A stretch of DNA of 64,000 nucleotides from Mesorhizobium sp. B2-3-4 (GCF_006442315.1 NZ_VFVY01000008.1:124001-188000); one strand, 5' to 3'; positions 35,489 through 45,161 are shown, numbered from the stretch's first letter. Numbers and translations are program-made. The notes: a model not told the origin generated them from the letters alone.

Positions 35489-36118
35489 ATGGGTGAGATG
35501 AAGCCGTATCCCAAATATTTCGAGAAGATTCGCATCCGCCCGAAGAAGGATGTGGAGGTGGAGGCGCACGCGCCGATCTGCCAGTGGGATGGCTGCAAGG
35601 AGGCGGGCACCCATCGCGCGCCGGTCGGGCGCATGAAGGAGGGCGAGTATTTCCGCTTCTGCTTCGACCATGTGCGCGAGTACAACAAGGGCTTCAACTA
35701 CTTCTCCGGCGTGCCGGACACCGAGGTCGCGCGCTTCCAGAAGGAAGCGATGACCGGCCACCGGCCGACCTGGAAGATGGGCGTCAATGGCGCCTCGACG
35801 CGTTCCTCGCCCGATATGGCGCAGATGCGCTCCGGCCGTGCCGGCTACTACAACCGCATGCGCGACCCGTTTGACCTGTTCAAGGGACCGAAGGACCCGC
35901 GCGAGACGCGCGAGCGCAAGGCCAAGCCGCTTGAGGCCAAGGCGCTGGAAACGCTTGGCCTTGATACAAAGGCGACTGGCAAGGATATCAAGGCGCGCTA
36001 TAAGGAACTGGTGAAGCGTCACCATCCGGATGCGAATGGCGGCGACAGAGGTTCGGAAGACCGGTTCCGCGATGTGCTTCAGGCCTATCGCGTGCTCAAA
36101 CAGGCGGGCCTGTGCTGA
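35489..36118 (+). CDS. J-domain co-chaperone with an N-terminal zinc-like Cys/His motif
   Basis: A 209-residue DnaJ-class protein with the J-domain at the C-terminus: ETLGLDTKATGKDIKARYKELVKRHHPDANGG with the HPD tripeptide. The N-terminal part has CQWDGCKEAGTHRAP then FCFDHVREYNKGFNYF, a C-x4-C...C-x2-H pattern that suggests a small metal site. It lies just upstream of cobS on the same strand, as in many alphaproteobacteria. A role in assembling or recycling the CobS-CobT complex is inferred from the linkage. Confidence 0.9.
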   Translation: MGEMKPYPKYFEKIRIRPKKDVEVEAHAPICQWDGCKEAGTHRAPVGRMKEGEYFRFCFDHVREYNKGFNYFSGVPDTEVARFQKEAMTGHRPTWKMGVNGASTRSSPDMAQMRSGRAGYYNRMRDPFDLFKGPKDPRETRERKAKPLEAKALETLGLDTKATGKDIKARYKELVKRHHPDANGGDRGSEDRFRDVLQAYRVLKQAGLC

Positions 36119-36139
36119 GCGACCCTACGGTTTGTGTCG

Positions 36140-36166
36140 TTTTCCAACTTTCATAAGGTTGGAAAA
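36140..36166 (+). promoter_or_regulatory. Inverted repeat upstream of cobS
   Basis: A 9-bp perfect stem TTTTCCAAC (36140-36148) / GTTGGAAAA (36158-36166) has a 9-base spacer. It is about 75 bases before the cobS ATG and 20 bases after the J-domain gene. It could be an operator or a weak terminator, as the A/T flanks resemble a short bidirectional terminator. No cobalamin-riboswitch box is seen around it. Confidence 0.4.
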
Positions 36167-36241
36167 GGCTTTAAGACCGCCCCCGAACAAAATCGATTGC
36201 CGGCGAAACGCGACGTTTCGCTTGTGGAGACGTTGAGAGAT

Positions 36242-37228
36242 ATGAACAAGGTCGATCGCGACATCGCCAACCTGCCCGACACGACGGTGTCGGTGAAGGA
36301 GAAATTCGGTTTCGAGTCCAAGATGGTGGTGCCGGCCTATTCGGTGACATCGGAGCATGTGCCGGATGTCGATCCCGACTATCTGTTCGACAAGGCGACG
36401 ACCTTGGCGATCCTCGCGGGCTTTGCCTACAACCGCCGCGTCATGGTGTCAGGCTATCACGGCACGGGCAAGTCGACCCATATCGAACAGGTCGCCGCCC
36501 GCCTCAACTGGCCCTGCGTGCGCGTCAATCTCGACAGCCATGTCAGCCGTATCGACCTCGTCGGCAAGGACGCCATCGTGGTCAAGGATGGAATGCAGGT
36601 CACCGAATTCCGCGACGGCATCCTGCCCTGGGCCTACCAGCACAATGTCGCGCTGTGCTTCGACGAGTATGACGCCGGCCGTCCGGACGTGATGTTCGTC
36701 ATCCAGCGCGTGCTGGAATCGTCCGGCCGGCTGACGCTGCTCGACCAGAGCCGGGTCATCCGCCCGCATCCGGCATTCCGGCTGTTCTCGACCGCCAACA
36801 CGGTTGGCCTCGGCGACACCACCGGCCTCTATCACGGCACCCAGCAGATCAACCAGGCGCAGATGGACCGCTGGTCGATCGTCACCACGCTGAACTATCT
36901 GCCGCACGACAATGAAGTGAATATCGTGCTGGCCAAGGCCAAGCATTATCGCGACGCCAAGGGCAAGGATATCGTCAACAAGATGGTGCGCGTCGCCGAC
37001 ATGACGCGTTCGGCCTTCATCAATGGCGATTTGTCGACGGTGATGAGCCCGCGTACCGTCATCACCTGGGCCGAAAACGCCGAGATCTTCGGCGATGTCG
37101 GCATGGCGTTCCGGCTGACCTTCCTCAACAAGTGCGACGAGCTGGAGCGTTCGGTGGTTGCCGAATTCTACCAGCGCGCCTTCGGCCAGGATCTGCCGGA
37201 AAGTGCCGCCAACGTGGTGCTGGGCTAA
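36242..37228 (+). CDS. cobS: Cobaltochelatase subunit CobS (AAA+ ATPase)
   Basis: ATPase of the aerobic cobalt chelatase that inserts Co2+ into hydrogenobyrinate a,c-diamide. It has 328 residues from the start at 36242; the family has about 330. Walker [10 protein letters not shown] spans 71-79, Walker B CFDEYD gives Asp141/Glu142, and sensor-region FRLFSTANT follows. An upstream in-frame ATG (36134) adds residues encoded by the inverted-repeat region and is rejected. CobS forms hexamers with CobT, whose gene follows after 11 bases, and acts with CobN, not present in this window. Confidence 0.96.
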   Translation: MNKVDRDIANLPDTTVSVKEKFGFESKMVVPAYSVTSEHVPDVDPDYLFDKATTLAILAGFAYNRRVMVSGYHGTGKSTHIEQVAARLNWPCVRVNLDSHVSRIDLVGKDAIVVKDGMQVTEFRDGILPWAYQHNVALCFDEYDAGRPDVMFVIQRVLESSGRLTLLDQSRVIRPHPAFRLFSTANTVGLGDTTGLYHGTQQINQAQMDRWSIVTTLNYLPHDNEVNIVLAKAKHYRDAKGKDIVNKMVRVADMTRSAFINGDLSTVMSPRTVITWAENAEIFGDVGMAFRLTFLNKCDELERSVVAEFYQRAFGQDLPESAANVVLG

Positions 37229-37239
37229 GCAGAGCCTCG

Positions 37240-39138
37240 ATGGCGGGTCCGGGCGACAACACGCGCAACAAGTCGAAGACGGGGTCTGAAGCCGACAGCT
37301 TCAAGCGCGCCGTCACCGTCTGCATGCGCGCCATTGCCGGCGACAAGGACATGGAAGTCGGCTTCGCCAAGGACAGGCCGGCGCTGGCGGGAAGCCGCGC
37401 GCGGCTGCCTGAGCTGCCCAAGAAGGCTTCCAAGACCGACATCGCGATCACCCGCGGGCTCGGCGATTCCATGGCGCTGAAGCGCGCCTGCCATGACGTG
37501 CGCATCCACAGCAAGCTGGCGCCGGAAGGCAAGGCCGCCCGTGCCATCTACGACGCGGTCGAACAGGCCCGCGTCGAGGCGATCGGCAGCCGCGCCATGC
37601 AGGGCGTCGCCGACAATATCGGCTCGATGCTTGAGGACAAATACGCCAAGGCCAACCTCGTCGACGTCAAGGACAAGGCCGATGCGCCCATCGAAGAGGC
37701 GCTGGCGCTCATGGTGCGCGAAAAGCTGACCGGCCGGCCGGTGCCGAAGAGCGGCGAGCGGCTGGTCGAGCTCTGGCGGCCGTGGGTCGAGGAGAAGGCC
37801 AAGGCCGATCTCGACGGCCTGTCGGAGAAGCTCGAGGACCAGCAGGCCTTCGCCCGTGTCGTGCGCGAGATGCTCGCCTCCATGGAAATGGCCGAGGAAC
37901 TCGGCGACGACCAGGAGACCGAGGACTCCGAGGACAATGACGACAACCAGCCGCAGGGCGAGGAACAGAGCGAGGAAGGCGGCGAAGACGATTCCGGCTC
38001 CGAGCAGTCGCAGTCCGAAGATGCCGAGGCCTCCGCCGACGACGAGCAGTCGGCCGAGACGGAAGCCTCCGACGCCACCGCCGACGATCTGTCCGATGAC
38101 GACGACGCCGATGCCGAGACGCCCGGCGAGGCACGCCGCAACGACAACCCCTTCACCAATCTGCCGAAGGAAATCGACTACAAGGTCTACACCACGGCGT
38201 TCGACGAGACGGTTGGCGCCGAGGAGCTTTGCGAAGAGGAAGAGCTCGACCGGCTGCGTGCTTTCCTCGACAAGCAGCTCGCCAACCTCTCCGGCGTCGT
38301 CGGCCGCCTGGCCAACCGCTTGCAGCGCCGGCTGATGGCGCAGCAGAACCGGTCCTGGGATTTCGACCTCGAAGAGGGCTATCTCGATCCGGCGCGGCTG
38401 GTGCGCGTGGTCATCGATCCGATGCAGCCGCTCTCGTTCAAGCAGGAGCGCGACACCAAGTTCCGCGATACGGTGGTGACGCTGGTGCTCGACAATTCCG
38501 GCTCGATGCGCGGCCGGCCGATCACGGTCGCCGCCACCTGCGCCGACATATTGGCGCGCACGCTGGAGCGTTGCGGCGTCTCGGTCGAGATTCTCGGCTT
38601 CACCACACGGGCCTGGAAGGGCGGGCAGGCGCGCGAGAAGTGGCTGAAGGACGGCAAGCCGCCGAACCCCGGCCGCCTCAACGATCTGCGCCATATCATC
38701 TACAAGTCCGCCGACCATCCGTGGCGCCGCGCCCGGCGCAATCTCGGCCTGATGATGCGCGAAGGCCTGCTCAAGGAAAACATCGACGGCGAGGCGCTGC
38801 TTTGGGCGCACAACCGGCTGATCGCCCGCCCCGAACAGCGCAAGATCCTGATGATGATCTCGGACGGTGCGCCGGTCGACGATTCGACGCTGTCGGTGAA
38901 TCCGGGCAACTATCTCGAGCGCCACCTGCGCGCCGTCATCGAGCTGATCGAGACGCGCTCGCCGGTCGAGCTTCTCGCCATCGGCATCGGCCACGACGTC
39001 ACCCGCTATTATCGGCGTGCCGTCACCATCGTCGATGCGGAGGAACTGGCCGGTGCCATGACCGAGCAACTGGCATCGCTGTTTGCCGAGGAAAGCGCCA
39101 GGGATACGCGGCGCGGCGGCATGCGGCGCGCCGGATGA
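37240..39138 (+). CDS. cobT: Cobaltochelatase subunit CobT (VWA-domain)
   Basis: A 632-residue partner of CobS, the usual length. The N-terminal helical domain runs to about 220. A long acidic, Ser/Glu/Asp-rich linker spans about 222-297. The C-terminal von Willebrand A domain carries the MIDAS motif DNSGS (Asp418, Ser420, Ser422). The start at 37240 lies 11 bases after cobS; an in-frame extension to 37132 lies in cobS and is rejected. Its stop overlaps the start of the phytase-like gene (ATGA). Confidence 0.95.
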   Translation: MAGPGDNTRNKSKTGSEADSFKRAVTVCMRAIAGDKDMEVGFAKDRPALAGSRARLPELPKKASKTDIAITRGLGDSMALKRACHDVRIHSKLAPEGKAARAIYDAVEQARVEAIGSRAMQGVADNIGSMLEDKYAKANLVDVKDKADAPIEEALALMVREKLTGRPVPKSGERLVELWRPWVEEKAKADLDGLSEKLEDQQAFARVVREMLASMEMAEELGDDQETEDSEDNDDNQPQGEEQSEEGGEDDSGSEQSQSEDAEASADDEQSAETEASDATADDLSDDDDADAETPGEARRNDNPFTNLPKEIDYKVYTTAFDETVGAEELCEEEELDRLRAFLDKQLANLSGVVGRLANRLQRRLMAQQNRSWDFDLEEGYLDPARLVRVVIDPMQPLSFKQERDTKFRDTVVTLVLDNSGSMRGRPITVAATCADILARTLERCGVSVEILGFTTRAWKGGQAREKWLKDGKPPNPGRLNDLRHIIYKSADHPWRRARRNLGLMMREGLLKENIDGEALLWAHNRLIARPEQRKILMMISDGAPVDDSTLSVNPGNYLERHLRAVIELIETRSPVELLAIGIGHDVTRYYRRAVTIVDAEELAGAMTEQLASLFAEESARDTRRGGMRRAG

Positions 39139-40154
39139 TCTTTTCGGGCGGCGCGTTTCGGCAGGTACTTCGCGCCGCCATCGTCCTGCTCGCCGGCATG
39201 ACCCCGGCATTGGCCGGCTCGGCTGCAGTCGAACCTGTCGCCGTCTCCGCCCGTCCGATCACAGACTTCCATATTGGCCATGCCGACAAGCAGTTCGGCT
39301 CGCTGGAATTTGTCGGCGGGCTGGAGATGACCTCGCCATCGCGTGATTTCGGGGCGCTGTCGGCCTTCCGATTTCTGAAAGCCGGCAGCGATTTCATCGG
39401 CGTGGCCGACACCGGCTACTGGTTCTTCGGTACGGTGGACCGCGATGCGGAGAGGAGGCCTGTCGGCATCCGGAATTTCCGCATGCAGCAGATGGTCGAC
39501 CGGAACGGCCAGCCGATCGACGAAAAATGGGAAGTCGATGCCGAGGGCCTGGCGGTCAAGGACGGCATCGCCACGGTGGGTTTCGAGCGCAATCACCGCG
39601 TCGCCCAGTTCAGGATCGATCCCCAGGACATGAAAGGGCCGCTGCGGCAGCTGGATTTCCTGGTGCCGGCGCGCGAGCTGCGGCAGAATCGCGGCTTCGA
39701 GACAGTCACCCATGCCAATGCCAACGGCCAGCATCAAGGCGGCCTTGTGGTGGTCTCGGAGAAGAGCCTCGACAGATCAGGCAATATCTACGCCGCCATC
39801 ATCGAAGGGCCGCACAAGGGCGTCTTCACGGTGAAGCGCAACGACGATTTCGACATCACCGATGGCGCTTTCCTGCCGAATGGCGACCTTCTTCTTTTGG
39901 AACGCAGTTTCACCATGGCGGGCGGCCTCAAGATGCGGCTGCGGCGCATCTATGGAGAGAGCGTCGAGAAAGGCGCCGTCGCCGATGGGCCGGTGTTGCT
40001 GCAAGCCGATATGGGCTACCAGATCGACAATATGGAAGGCCTCGACGTCTGGACCAGGGATGACGGCGCGCTGATGGTGTCGTTGATCTCCGACGACAAC
40101 CACTCGATCCTGCAGCGCAATCTCTACCTCGAATTCATCCTGCACCAGGATTGA
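39135..40154 (+). CDS. Exported protein with phytase-type esterase-like domain (PF13449-like)
   Basis: A 339-residue protein with a signal peptide ([17 protein letters not shown]) and a beta-propeller-like body: [55 protein letters not shown] and [13 protein letters not shown]. These fit the esterase-like-activity-of-phytase family. Catalysis is unproven. The ATG overlaps the cobT stop by four bases, so it is coupled to cobST, an arrangement seen in other Rhizobiales, though no cobalamin role is known to me. Confidence 0.82.
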   Translation: MIFSGGAFRQVLRAAIVLLAGMTPALAGSAAVEPVAVSARPITDFHIGHADKQFGSLEFVGGLEMTSPSRDFGALSAFRFLKAGSDFIGVADTGYWFFGTVDRDAERRPVGIRNFRMQQMVDRNGQPIDEKWEVDAEGLAVKDGIATVGFERNHRVAQFRIDPQDMKGPLRQLDFLVPARELRQNRGFETVTHANANGQHQGGLVVVSEKSLDRSGNIYAAIIEGPHKGVFTVKRNDDFDITDGAFLPNGDLLLLERSFTMAGGLKMRLRRIYGESVEKGAVADGPVLLQADMGYQIDNMEGLDVWTRDDGALMVSLISDDNHSILQRNLYLEFILHQD

Positions 40155-40221
40155 GCGGTGCTCCGACCGCGAAGCTTAAGTTGAGGTCTTCAACGACGGG
40201 GTCGACTGTTCGTCGATAGAG

Positions 40222-40911
40222 TTACGTCGTCTTCGGTCGGGAGCCGTTGGTAGCGAGCCAGATGACATGGCGCGCGCCACGCTTGCCGTTGGCGCGGGTG
40301 TGGACTTCATCGACGGCGAAGCCGGCCTGTTTCAGCCGCCTGACAAATCCGGCATCCGGCCCCTGCGACCATACGGCCAGGACACCGCCCGGCTTCAGGG
40401 CGGCGCGTGCGGCGGAGAGGCCGGCCAGGCTGTAGAGCGCGTCATTGCCCTTGTGCACGATGCCTTCGGGGCCGTTGTCGACATCGAGCAGGATCGCGTC
40501 CCAGGCCGAGGGCTCGGACCGTATCATTTGCCCGACATCGGTCTCCCGGATTGTGAGGCGGGGATCATCGAGGCAGCCGCCAAACGCCTCGGCCATCGGG
40601 CCGCGCGCCCAGGCGACCACGGCCGGCACCAGTTCGGCGACAGTGATCTCGGCATTGCCGCCCAATTCGGCCAAGGCGGCACGCAGCGTAAAGCCCATCC
40701 CAAGCCCGCCGATCAGGATCCTTGGCTGCAGATGGCCGGCAACCCTCTGGCAGGAGAGCTTCGCCAGCGCCTCCTCGGAGCCGCTGAGGCGGCTGTTCAT
40801 CAGTTCGTTGGTGCCGAGCATGATCGAGAATTCGGAACCGCGCCGTTTGAGCCGTAGTTCCTGCCCGCCATCAGGCGTTTTCGCGGAATCCAGCTGGATC
40901 CAGGGAATCAC
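40222..40911 (-). CDS. Spermidine-synthase-like methyltransferase-fold protein
   Basis: A 229-residue Rossmann-fold protein. ILIGGLGMGFTLRA is the nucleotide loop, VTVAELVPAVVAWARG the acidic adenosine contact, and AILLDVDNGPEGIV the motif at the substrate pocket, all resembling the SpeE/SPDSYN family. It is shorter than full spermidine synthases (about 285) because the N-terminal beta-barrel is cut down to about 60 residues, so true polyamine synthesis is uncertain. It is convergent with the phytase-like gene, and its start lies 3 bases after yhhQ ends. Confidence 0.8.
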   Translation of the reverse strand: MIPWIQLDSAKTPDGGQELRLKRRGSEFSIMLGTNELMNSRLSGSEEALAKLSCQRVAGHLQPRILIGGLGMGFTLRAALAELGGNAEITVAELVPAVVAWARGPMAEAFGGCLDDPRLTIRETDVGQMIRSEPSAWDAILLDVDNGPEGIVHKGNDALYSLAGLSAARAALKPGGVLAVWSQGPDAGFVRRLKQAGFAVDEVHTRANGKRGARHVIWLATNGSRPKTT

Positions 40912-40914
40912 GGT

Positions 40915-41598
40915 TCAGGCCGCGGCAACCGCCGGCTGGCTCCAGCGGGCGGCGAGCAGCCGGTAGGGAATGAGTGCGACCACGGCGATGATCAGCTTCA
41001 CGGAGAGATCGCCGAGCGCCCAGGAGATCCAACGCATGGCGTCGATATGGAAGACACCCATCAGCGGCGCCGTCTCCAGGGCGAAACCGTCACTGGGACC
41101 GACGAAGGCAAAGGCGGCGGAAAAGGCGACGCCGAAGAACACAAGCGTATCGAACACCGAGCCGACCAGCGTGCCGATGATCGGTGCGCGCCACCAGCTC
41201 TGCCGGCGCAGCCGGTTGAACACGGTGACGTCGAGGAGCTGCGCGGTCAGAAAAGCGGCGCCGGAAGCGGCCGCGATGCGCACCAGGCGGTCGGCCGACG
41301 TCTCGAATTCGATGAAGCCATGGCGGAACAGGAAGGGCGGAATGAGGATGGAGCAGACCACCGCCGTCATGAAGCCGACAAAGACGATCCGGCGCGCCAC
41401 GGCGGGCCCGTAGCGGCGGTTGGCAAGGTCGGTGACCAGGAAAGAGAACGGATAGGTGAACGCGCCCCAGGTGAGCAGGTCGGCCAGCGACAGGCCGCCG
41501 ATCTGGCCCTGCATGGGAAACTGCACGAGGATGTTGGATGCCACGACGACAAGCGCCATGGCGGCCACAAAGGGCATGTATCGCGAAAAGGCAGTCAT
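40915..41598 (-). CDS. yhhQ: Queuosine-precursor transporter, YhhQ/VUT family
   Basis: A 227-residue inner-membrane protein with about six helices. YhhQ-family marks are TWGAFTYPFSFLVTDLANRRYG in the second segment, ASGAAFLTAQLLDVTVFNRLR in the middle, and SVFDTLVFFGVAFS later. It imports preQ0/preQ1 or queuine for tRNA modification. An AGGATAAAAAAATG start region precedes it. The 157 bases upstream hold two strong hairpins after rpmB. The spermidine-synthase-like gene follows after three bases. Confidence 0.9.
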   Translation of the reverse strand: MTAFSRYMPFVAAMALVVVASNILVQFPMQGQIGGLSLADLLTWGAFTYPFSFLVTDLANRRYGPAVARRIVFVGFMTAVVCSILIPPFLFRHGFIEFETSADRLVRIAAASGAAFLTAQLLDVTVFNRLRRQSWWRAPIIGTLVGSVFDTLVFFGVAFSAAFAFVGPSDGFALETAPLMGVFHIDAMRWISWALGDLSVKLIIAVVALIPYRLLAARWSQPAVAAA

Positions 41599-41662
41599 TT
41601 TTTTATCCTGGGTAATGGAACCAGCGGAGCATCATGCCGAGGCAGCGCTCGCTTGATACAAG

Positions 41663-41729
41663 GGCATCGGATCAGTGAACCTTGCGGGTCCTATCCGATG
41701 CCCCAGACCAACAAGAGGTTGGTCTGGGC
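41663..41729 (-). promoter_or_regulatory. Paired hairpins between rpmB and yhhQ
   Basis: Read leftward, hairpin 1 is CCCAGACCAAC (41728-41718) / GTTGGTCTGGG (41712-41702) with loop CTCTT. Hairpin 2 is GGGCATCGGAT / ATCCGATGCCC (41703-41693 and 41673-41663) with a 20-base loop. The hairpins share the GGGG junction, so they abut or compete. Neither is followed by a good T-run, so this is not a standard terminator. It could be an attenuator or a structured leader of yhhQ. Confidence 0.6.
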
Positions 41730-41754
41730 GGTCGTCCCCCGCCTGAAAGACAAA

Positions 41755-42051
41755 TTAGGCAGCAGCCTGCTCGGCGAGCTTCTTGGCGATCTGCTTCTTC
41801 AAGAGACGCGCGCGCTGCGACAGTTCCTTGACGTCGGCCTTGGCCAGGAAAGCATCGAGGCCGCCGCGATGTTCGACCGAACGCAGCGCGTTGGCCGAGA
41901 TGCGCAGGCGCACATTCTGGTTCAGCGCTTCCGAAATCAGTGTCACATTGACGAGGTTCGGCAGGAAACGACGCTTGGTCTTGTTGTTGGCGTGGCTCAC
42001 ATTGTTGCCGGTCATGACTGCCTTGGCAGTGAGTTCGCAGGTGCGGGACAT
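41755..42051 (-). CDS. rpmB: 50S ribosomal protein L28
   Basis: A 98-residue large-subunit protein, the usual alphaproteobacterial length. [33 protein letters not shown] and the following basic region are the typical L28 pattern. The start at 42051 is the conserved one; a longer in-frame extension to 42210 is rejected. A good promoter lies about 100 bases upstream, and yhhQ follows after 156 bases of hairpin-rich DNA. Confidence 0.98.
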   Translation of the reverse strand: MSRTCELTAKAVMTGNNVSHANNKTKRRFLPNLVNVTLISEALNQNVRLRISANALRSVEHRGGLDAFLAKADVKELSQRARLLKKQIAKKLAEQAAA

Positions 42052-42150
42052 GGTTCTAACCTTCAGTTCTCTCGGGACCTGCCAAACATTCAAGCCCACG
42101 CCGGGTGGCGCGCGGTTCTGGTCAGGCGGCCTTATGGAAAAAGTTGGCGT

Positions 42151-42179
42151 TCCATAGTTGCATTTCACCGGGGCGTCAA
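42151..42179 (-). promoter_or_regulatory. Promoter for rpmB
   Basis: Read leftward, -35 TTGACG (42179-42174), a 17-base spacer and -10 TATGGA (42156-42151) match the housekeeping consensus well. Transcription would start near 42144, giving a leader of about 93 bases. Inferred from consensus and position before a ribosomal protein gene. Confidence 0.6.
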
Positions 42180-42310
42180 GCTCCGGCTTCGCCACGGAAG
42201 CGCCCGGCATTTCATATTAAGGCCGGATTTCATCCTATAAGCAGTCCCATAGGGACACGCCAGACCGGAGCCGCCCGCCTCCGGCCGACAATCAAGGATA
42301 CGATCCCGCC

Positions 42311-43099
42311 ATGCCTCGTTTGCCTTTCGCGCTTTTTGCCGCGCTTGCCATCGCCTTGCCGTCCGCCGCCTCGGCGGCCTCGCCGCAGTCCTTCAAGGGC
42401 GAATACACAGTGTCGTTCCTCGGCCTCTCGATCGCCAGGTCGACTTTCTCCAGCAGCTATCAAAATGGCGTTTACGCGATCAACGGCACCGTCTCCGCGG
42501 CGGGTCTGGCCAAGCTGTTCGACGACACGCGTGGCACGATCTCGTCCAAGGGTACGATCTCCGGGCAGAAGATGGTGCCGCAGGCGTTCCGCGCCGATTA
42601 CACGTCCGGCAAGAAAGTGTCCGCGATCGACATCCGCTTTGCCAATGGCAATGTGACGTCGACGCAGGTCATCCCCGCACCCGGCAAGCGCGATCCCAAG
42701 GCCTGGGTGCCGCTCGGCGCCGGCGATCTGGCATCGGTGCTCGATCCGATGGCCGCCACCGTCATCCATGCCGACAGCCTCGACAAGGTCTGCGGCCGCA
42801 AGGTCAAGTTCTATGATGGCGAGATGCGCGCCGACCTGACGCTGACCTACGCCTCGAAGGGAACGATCTCGGTGCCGGGCTATAAGGGCGACACCGTCAC
42901 CTGCCAGATGGGTTTCGAACCGGTCGCGGGCTATCGCAAGGGTCGCAAGGCGCTCAATTACCTCAAGAACAAAAGCCGCATGATGGTGACGTTTGCACCG
43001 CTCGGCCAAACCGGCGTATATGCGCCGATCCACGCCACGGTCGGAACGCAGATCGGCACCTTGACCATCAGCGCCGGACGTTTCGAAGCGGTACAATAA
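42311..43099 (+). CDS. Exported DUF3108 protein
   Basis: A 262-residue protein with a signal peptide (PRLPFALFAALAIALPSAASA). The rest fits DUF3108: FKGEYTVSFLGLSIARSTF, INGTVSAAGLAKLFDDTRG and a C-terminal beta-rich half ending PIHATVGTQIGTLTISAGRF, probably a periplasmic beta-sandwich with outer-membrane-related roles. Two cysteines (CGRK and TCQMGF) may form a disulphide. It is divergent from rpmB and followed after 42 bases by the exporter gene. Molecular role unknown. Confidence 0.85.
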   Translation: MPRLPFALFAALAIALPSAASAASPQSFKGEYTVSFLGLSIARSTFSSSYQNGVYAINGTVSAAGLAKLFDDTRGTISSKGTISGQKMVPQAFRADYTSGKKVSAIDIRFANGNVTSTQVIPAPGKRDPKAWVPLGAGDLASVLDPMAATVIHADSLDKVCGRKVKFYDGEMRADLTLTYASKGTISVPGYKGDTVTCQMGFEPVAGYRKGRKALNYLKNKSRMMVTFAPLGQTGVYAPIHATVGTQIGTLTISAGRFEAVQ

Positions 43100-43141
43100 G
43101 GCACGCCCGGCAGCAGAAGAGGGCGCGCCACGGGAGAAAAA

Positions 43142-44035
43142 ATGGGGCGCGCAACACTGATCGGCTTTTCGGCGGTCGCCATGTGGGCGTTGCTGGCTTT
43201 GTTGACGGATGCGTCCGGCAAGGTGCCGCCTTTCCTGCTGTCGGCGATCACCTTCTCGATCGGCACCGGTGTCGGGCTCGTCGCCCGACTGTTCATGCCG
43301 GCTGCCGGCAAAAGCCAAAACATCCCCCCTCAGGTCTGGGTGATCGGTATTGCCGGCCTGTTCGGCTACCACTTCTTCTACTTCACCGCGCTGCGCAACG
43401 CGCCGGCGGTGGAGGCAAGCCTGATCGCCTATCTCTGGCCGCTGCTGATCGTGCTCGGCTCGGCACTGATGCCGGGCGAGAAACTGGCCTGGAACCACGT
43501 CGTCGGCGCGCTGCTCGGCCTTGCCGGCACCGTGCTGATCGTCACCAAGGGCGGTGCTCTCGCCTTCGATGCCCGCTATGCCTTCGGCTATGCCATGGCC
43601 GTGGTCTGCGCGGTGCTGTGGTCGTCCTATTCGCTGTTGTCGCGGCGCTTTCCTTCGGTGCCGACCAGCATCGTCACCTGGTTCTGCGCGGCCACTGCCG
43701 TGCTGTCGCTCGCCTGCCACCTGGCGCTCGAGGAAACGGTTCTGCCTGAAGGCGCCGGCCAGTGGCTGGCCGTGCTCGGGCTCGGCCTGATGCCGGTGGG
43801 TGCCGCCTTCTATGCCTGGGACATCGGCGTCAAGCGCGGCAACATCCAGGTGCTGGGCGCGGCGAGCTACGCGGCGCCGCTTCTGTCGACGCTCGTGCTG
43901 ATCGCGGCCGGCGTCGCCGAGCCGTCGCTGCGCATCCTCGCCGCTTGCCTGCTCATCACCGGCGGGGCGGCATTGGCGGCAAAGTCGCTGTTCCTGCGCA
44001 AACCGGCCGCAGCCGAGAGTGGAGCCAAGGCATGA
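43142..44035 (+). CDS. DMT-superfamily exporter, YddG-like
   Basis: A 297-residue inner-membrane transporter with ten predicted helices, two EamA repeats. Landmarks are ATLIGFSAVAMWALLALLTD, the first-half FYFTALRNAPAVEASLIAYLWPLLIVLGSA that is typical of YddG aromatic-amino-acid exporters, and the second-half GAASYAAPLLSTLVLI. The stop overlaps the start of the YhhN-type gene, so both are translationally coupled. Confidence 0.85.
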   Translation: MGRATLIGFSAVAMWALLALLTDASGKVPPFLLSAITFSIGTGVGLVARLFMPAAGKSQNIPPQVWVIGIAGLFGYHFFYFTALRNAPAVEASLIAYLWPLLIVLGSALMPGEKLAWNHVVGALLGLAGTVLIVTKGGALAFDARYAFGYAMAVVCAVLWSSYSLLSRRFPSVPTSIVTWFCAATAVLSLACHLALEETVLPEGAGQWLAVLGLGLMPVGAAFYAWDIGVKRGNIQVLGAASYAAPLLSTLVLIAAGVAEPSLRILAACLLITGGAALAAKSLFLRKPAAAESGAKA

Positions 44036-44703
44036 TGCCGTTTCCAGGTGGTATCGATGCCAACGCCAATGCGACGCTCATCTTTTCGCTGGTTGCGGCG
44101 GTCATCTACGCCTTCACCTCGGGGATGCCGCCGACGCTGGCCCGCTCGGCGGCAAAGACGATCGCCGTGGCAATGCTCGCCGTGCTGGCCGGCATGCAGG
44201 GCGGCCCGACGCTCCTGATCGCGGCCCTTGCGCTGAGCGCCGTCGGCGATGCCTTCCTGTCGCGCGACGGCGAAAAGGCGTTTCTGGGCGGGCTGGGCAG
44301 CTTTCTCCTCGCCCATATCGTCTACGTCGTCCTTTTCCTGCGCAGCGGCGAGGGCATGGGCGTGCTCGGCGCCGAGCCCTGGCGCGGAGCAATCGCGGTT
44401 GCGATGGCTGTGTTCGCGGTCGTCATGCTGGCGGCGCTCTGGCGCCGCGTTGGCCCTGGCCTGCGCATTCCGATCGCCTGTTATGTCGTGGCGATCCTGG
44501 CGATGGGCATGGCGGCGCTGACGACAGGCAGCGCCTGGCTGATTGGCGGCGCCCTTCTGTTCATGGCCTCGGACGGTTTGCTGGCGGTGGAAAAATTCCT
44601 GGTGGCCGCGATCTCGCCGCATCGCACCTGGATGCGCCTTGGCATCTGGGCGCTCTACTACGCGGCTCAGCTCACCATCACGCTGGGTTTTCTTTTGCGC
44701 TAG
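44032..44703 (+). CDS. YhhN-family lysoplasmalogenase-like membrane protein
   Basis: A 223-residue membrane protein with seven or eight helices. The family signature ALSAVGDAFLS (Asp in membrane) and the C-terminal ASDGLLAVEKFL and YYAAQLTITLGF match YhhN/TMEM86, whose eukaryotic members cleave lysoplasmalogens. Bacteria of this group usually lack plasmalogens, so the true substrate is unclear. Two adjacent ATGs (44032, 44035) are possible starts; the first overlaps the exporter stop. It is convergent with the DUF985 gene by a 4-base overlap. Confidence 0.85.
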   Translation: MMPFPGGIDANANATLIFSLVAAVIYAFTSGMPPTLARSAAKTIAVAMLAVLAGMQGGPTLLIAALALSAVGDAFLSRDGEKAFLGGLGSFLLAHIVYVVLFLRSGEGMGVLGAEPWRGAIAVAMAVFAVVMLAALWRRVGPGLRIPIACYVVAILAMGMAALTTGSAWLIGGALLFMASDGLLAVEKFLVAAISPHRTWMRLGIWALYYAAQLTITLGFLLR

Positions 44704-45140
44704 GATTGCGCCGGCCGCCAGCCCGGCTCGGCCAGTTCGAAAGCGGCGAAATCAAAACCCGGCGCCACCGTGCAGCCGACCAGCGTCCAGTCGCCGAGGC
44801 TGTGCGCCGATTGCCACCAGCCGGTCGGGACGACGATCTGCGGCCGCTCGCCGCCGGCGAGTTCATTGCCCAAAACCTGCTCGATCACCTGAGCGGAGCC
44901 GCCGTCCTCCCACATGGACAGCGCCAGTGGAGCGCCGGCATGGAAATGCCAGACCTCGGCGGCGTCCTTGACCCTGTGCCAGGCCGAGACCTGATGCTTC
45001 TCCAGGAGGAAATAGATCGCGGTCGAGTGGCCGCGCTGGCCGCCGGCCGCGTCGCGAAAGGTTTCCGCGTACCAGCCGCCCTCGGGATGCGGCTTCAACC
45101 CGAGTGTCGCGATGATTTCGGCGGCGGTGGTCAATGGCAT
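44700..45140 (-). CDS. DUF985 cupin protein
   Basis: A 146-residue single cupin of the DUF985 (cupin_5) group. Family marks are LKPHPEGGWYAETFR near the N-terminus, AIYFLLEKHQVSAWHRVKDAAEVWHFHAG (metal histidines), and the closing GWWQSAHSLGDWTLVGCTVAPGFDF. It probably binds a small sugar-like ligand; its function is not known. The gene sits just after gloB on the same strand (21-base gap). Confidence 0.88.
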   Translation of the reverse strand: MPLTTAAEIIATLGLKPHPEGGWYAETFRDAAGGQRGHSTAIYFLLEKHQVSAWHRVKDAAEVWHFHAGAPLALSMWEDGGSAQVIEQVLGNELAGGERPQIVVPTGWWQSAHSLGDWTLVGCTVAPGFDFAAFELAEPGWRPAQS

Positions 45141-45161
45141 TCCTACTGTATGGGCGCGTGG

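Noticed and set aside
36119..36241. A cobalamin riboswitch before cobS
   Set aside because: The 123 bases hold no B12-box and only one simple inverted repeat.
37225..39210. A 661-residue open frame on the minus strand across cobT
   Set aside because: It is antisense to a clear CobT gene; in GC-rich DNA long shadow frames are common and the product is repeat-like with no domain.
41599..41754. A known preQ1 riboswitch before yhhQ
   Set aside because: The hairpins do not match the preQ1-I, II or III consensus patterns I know, so only an unassigned structured leader is reported.
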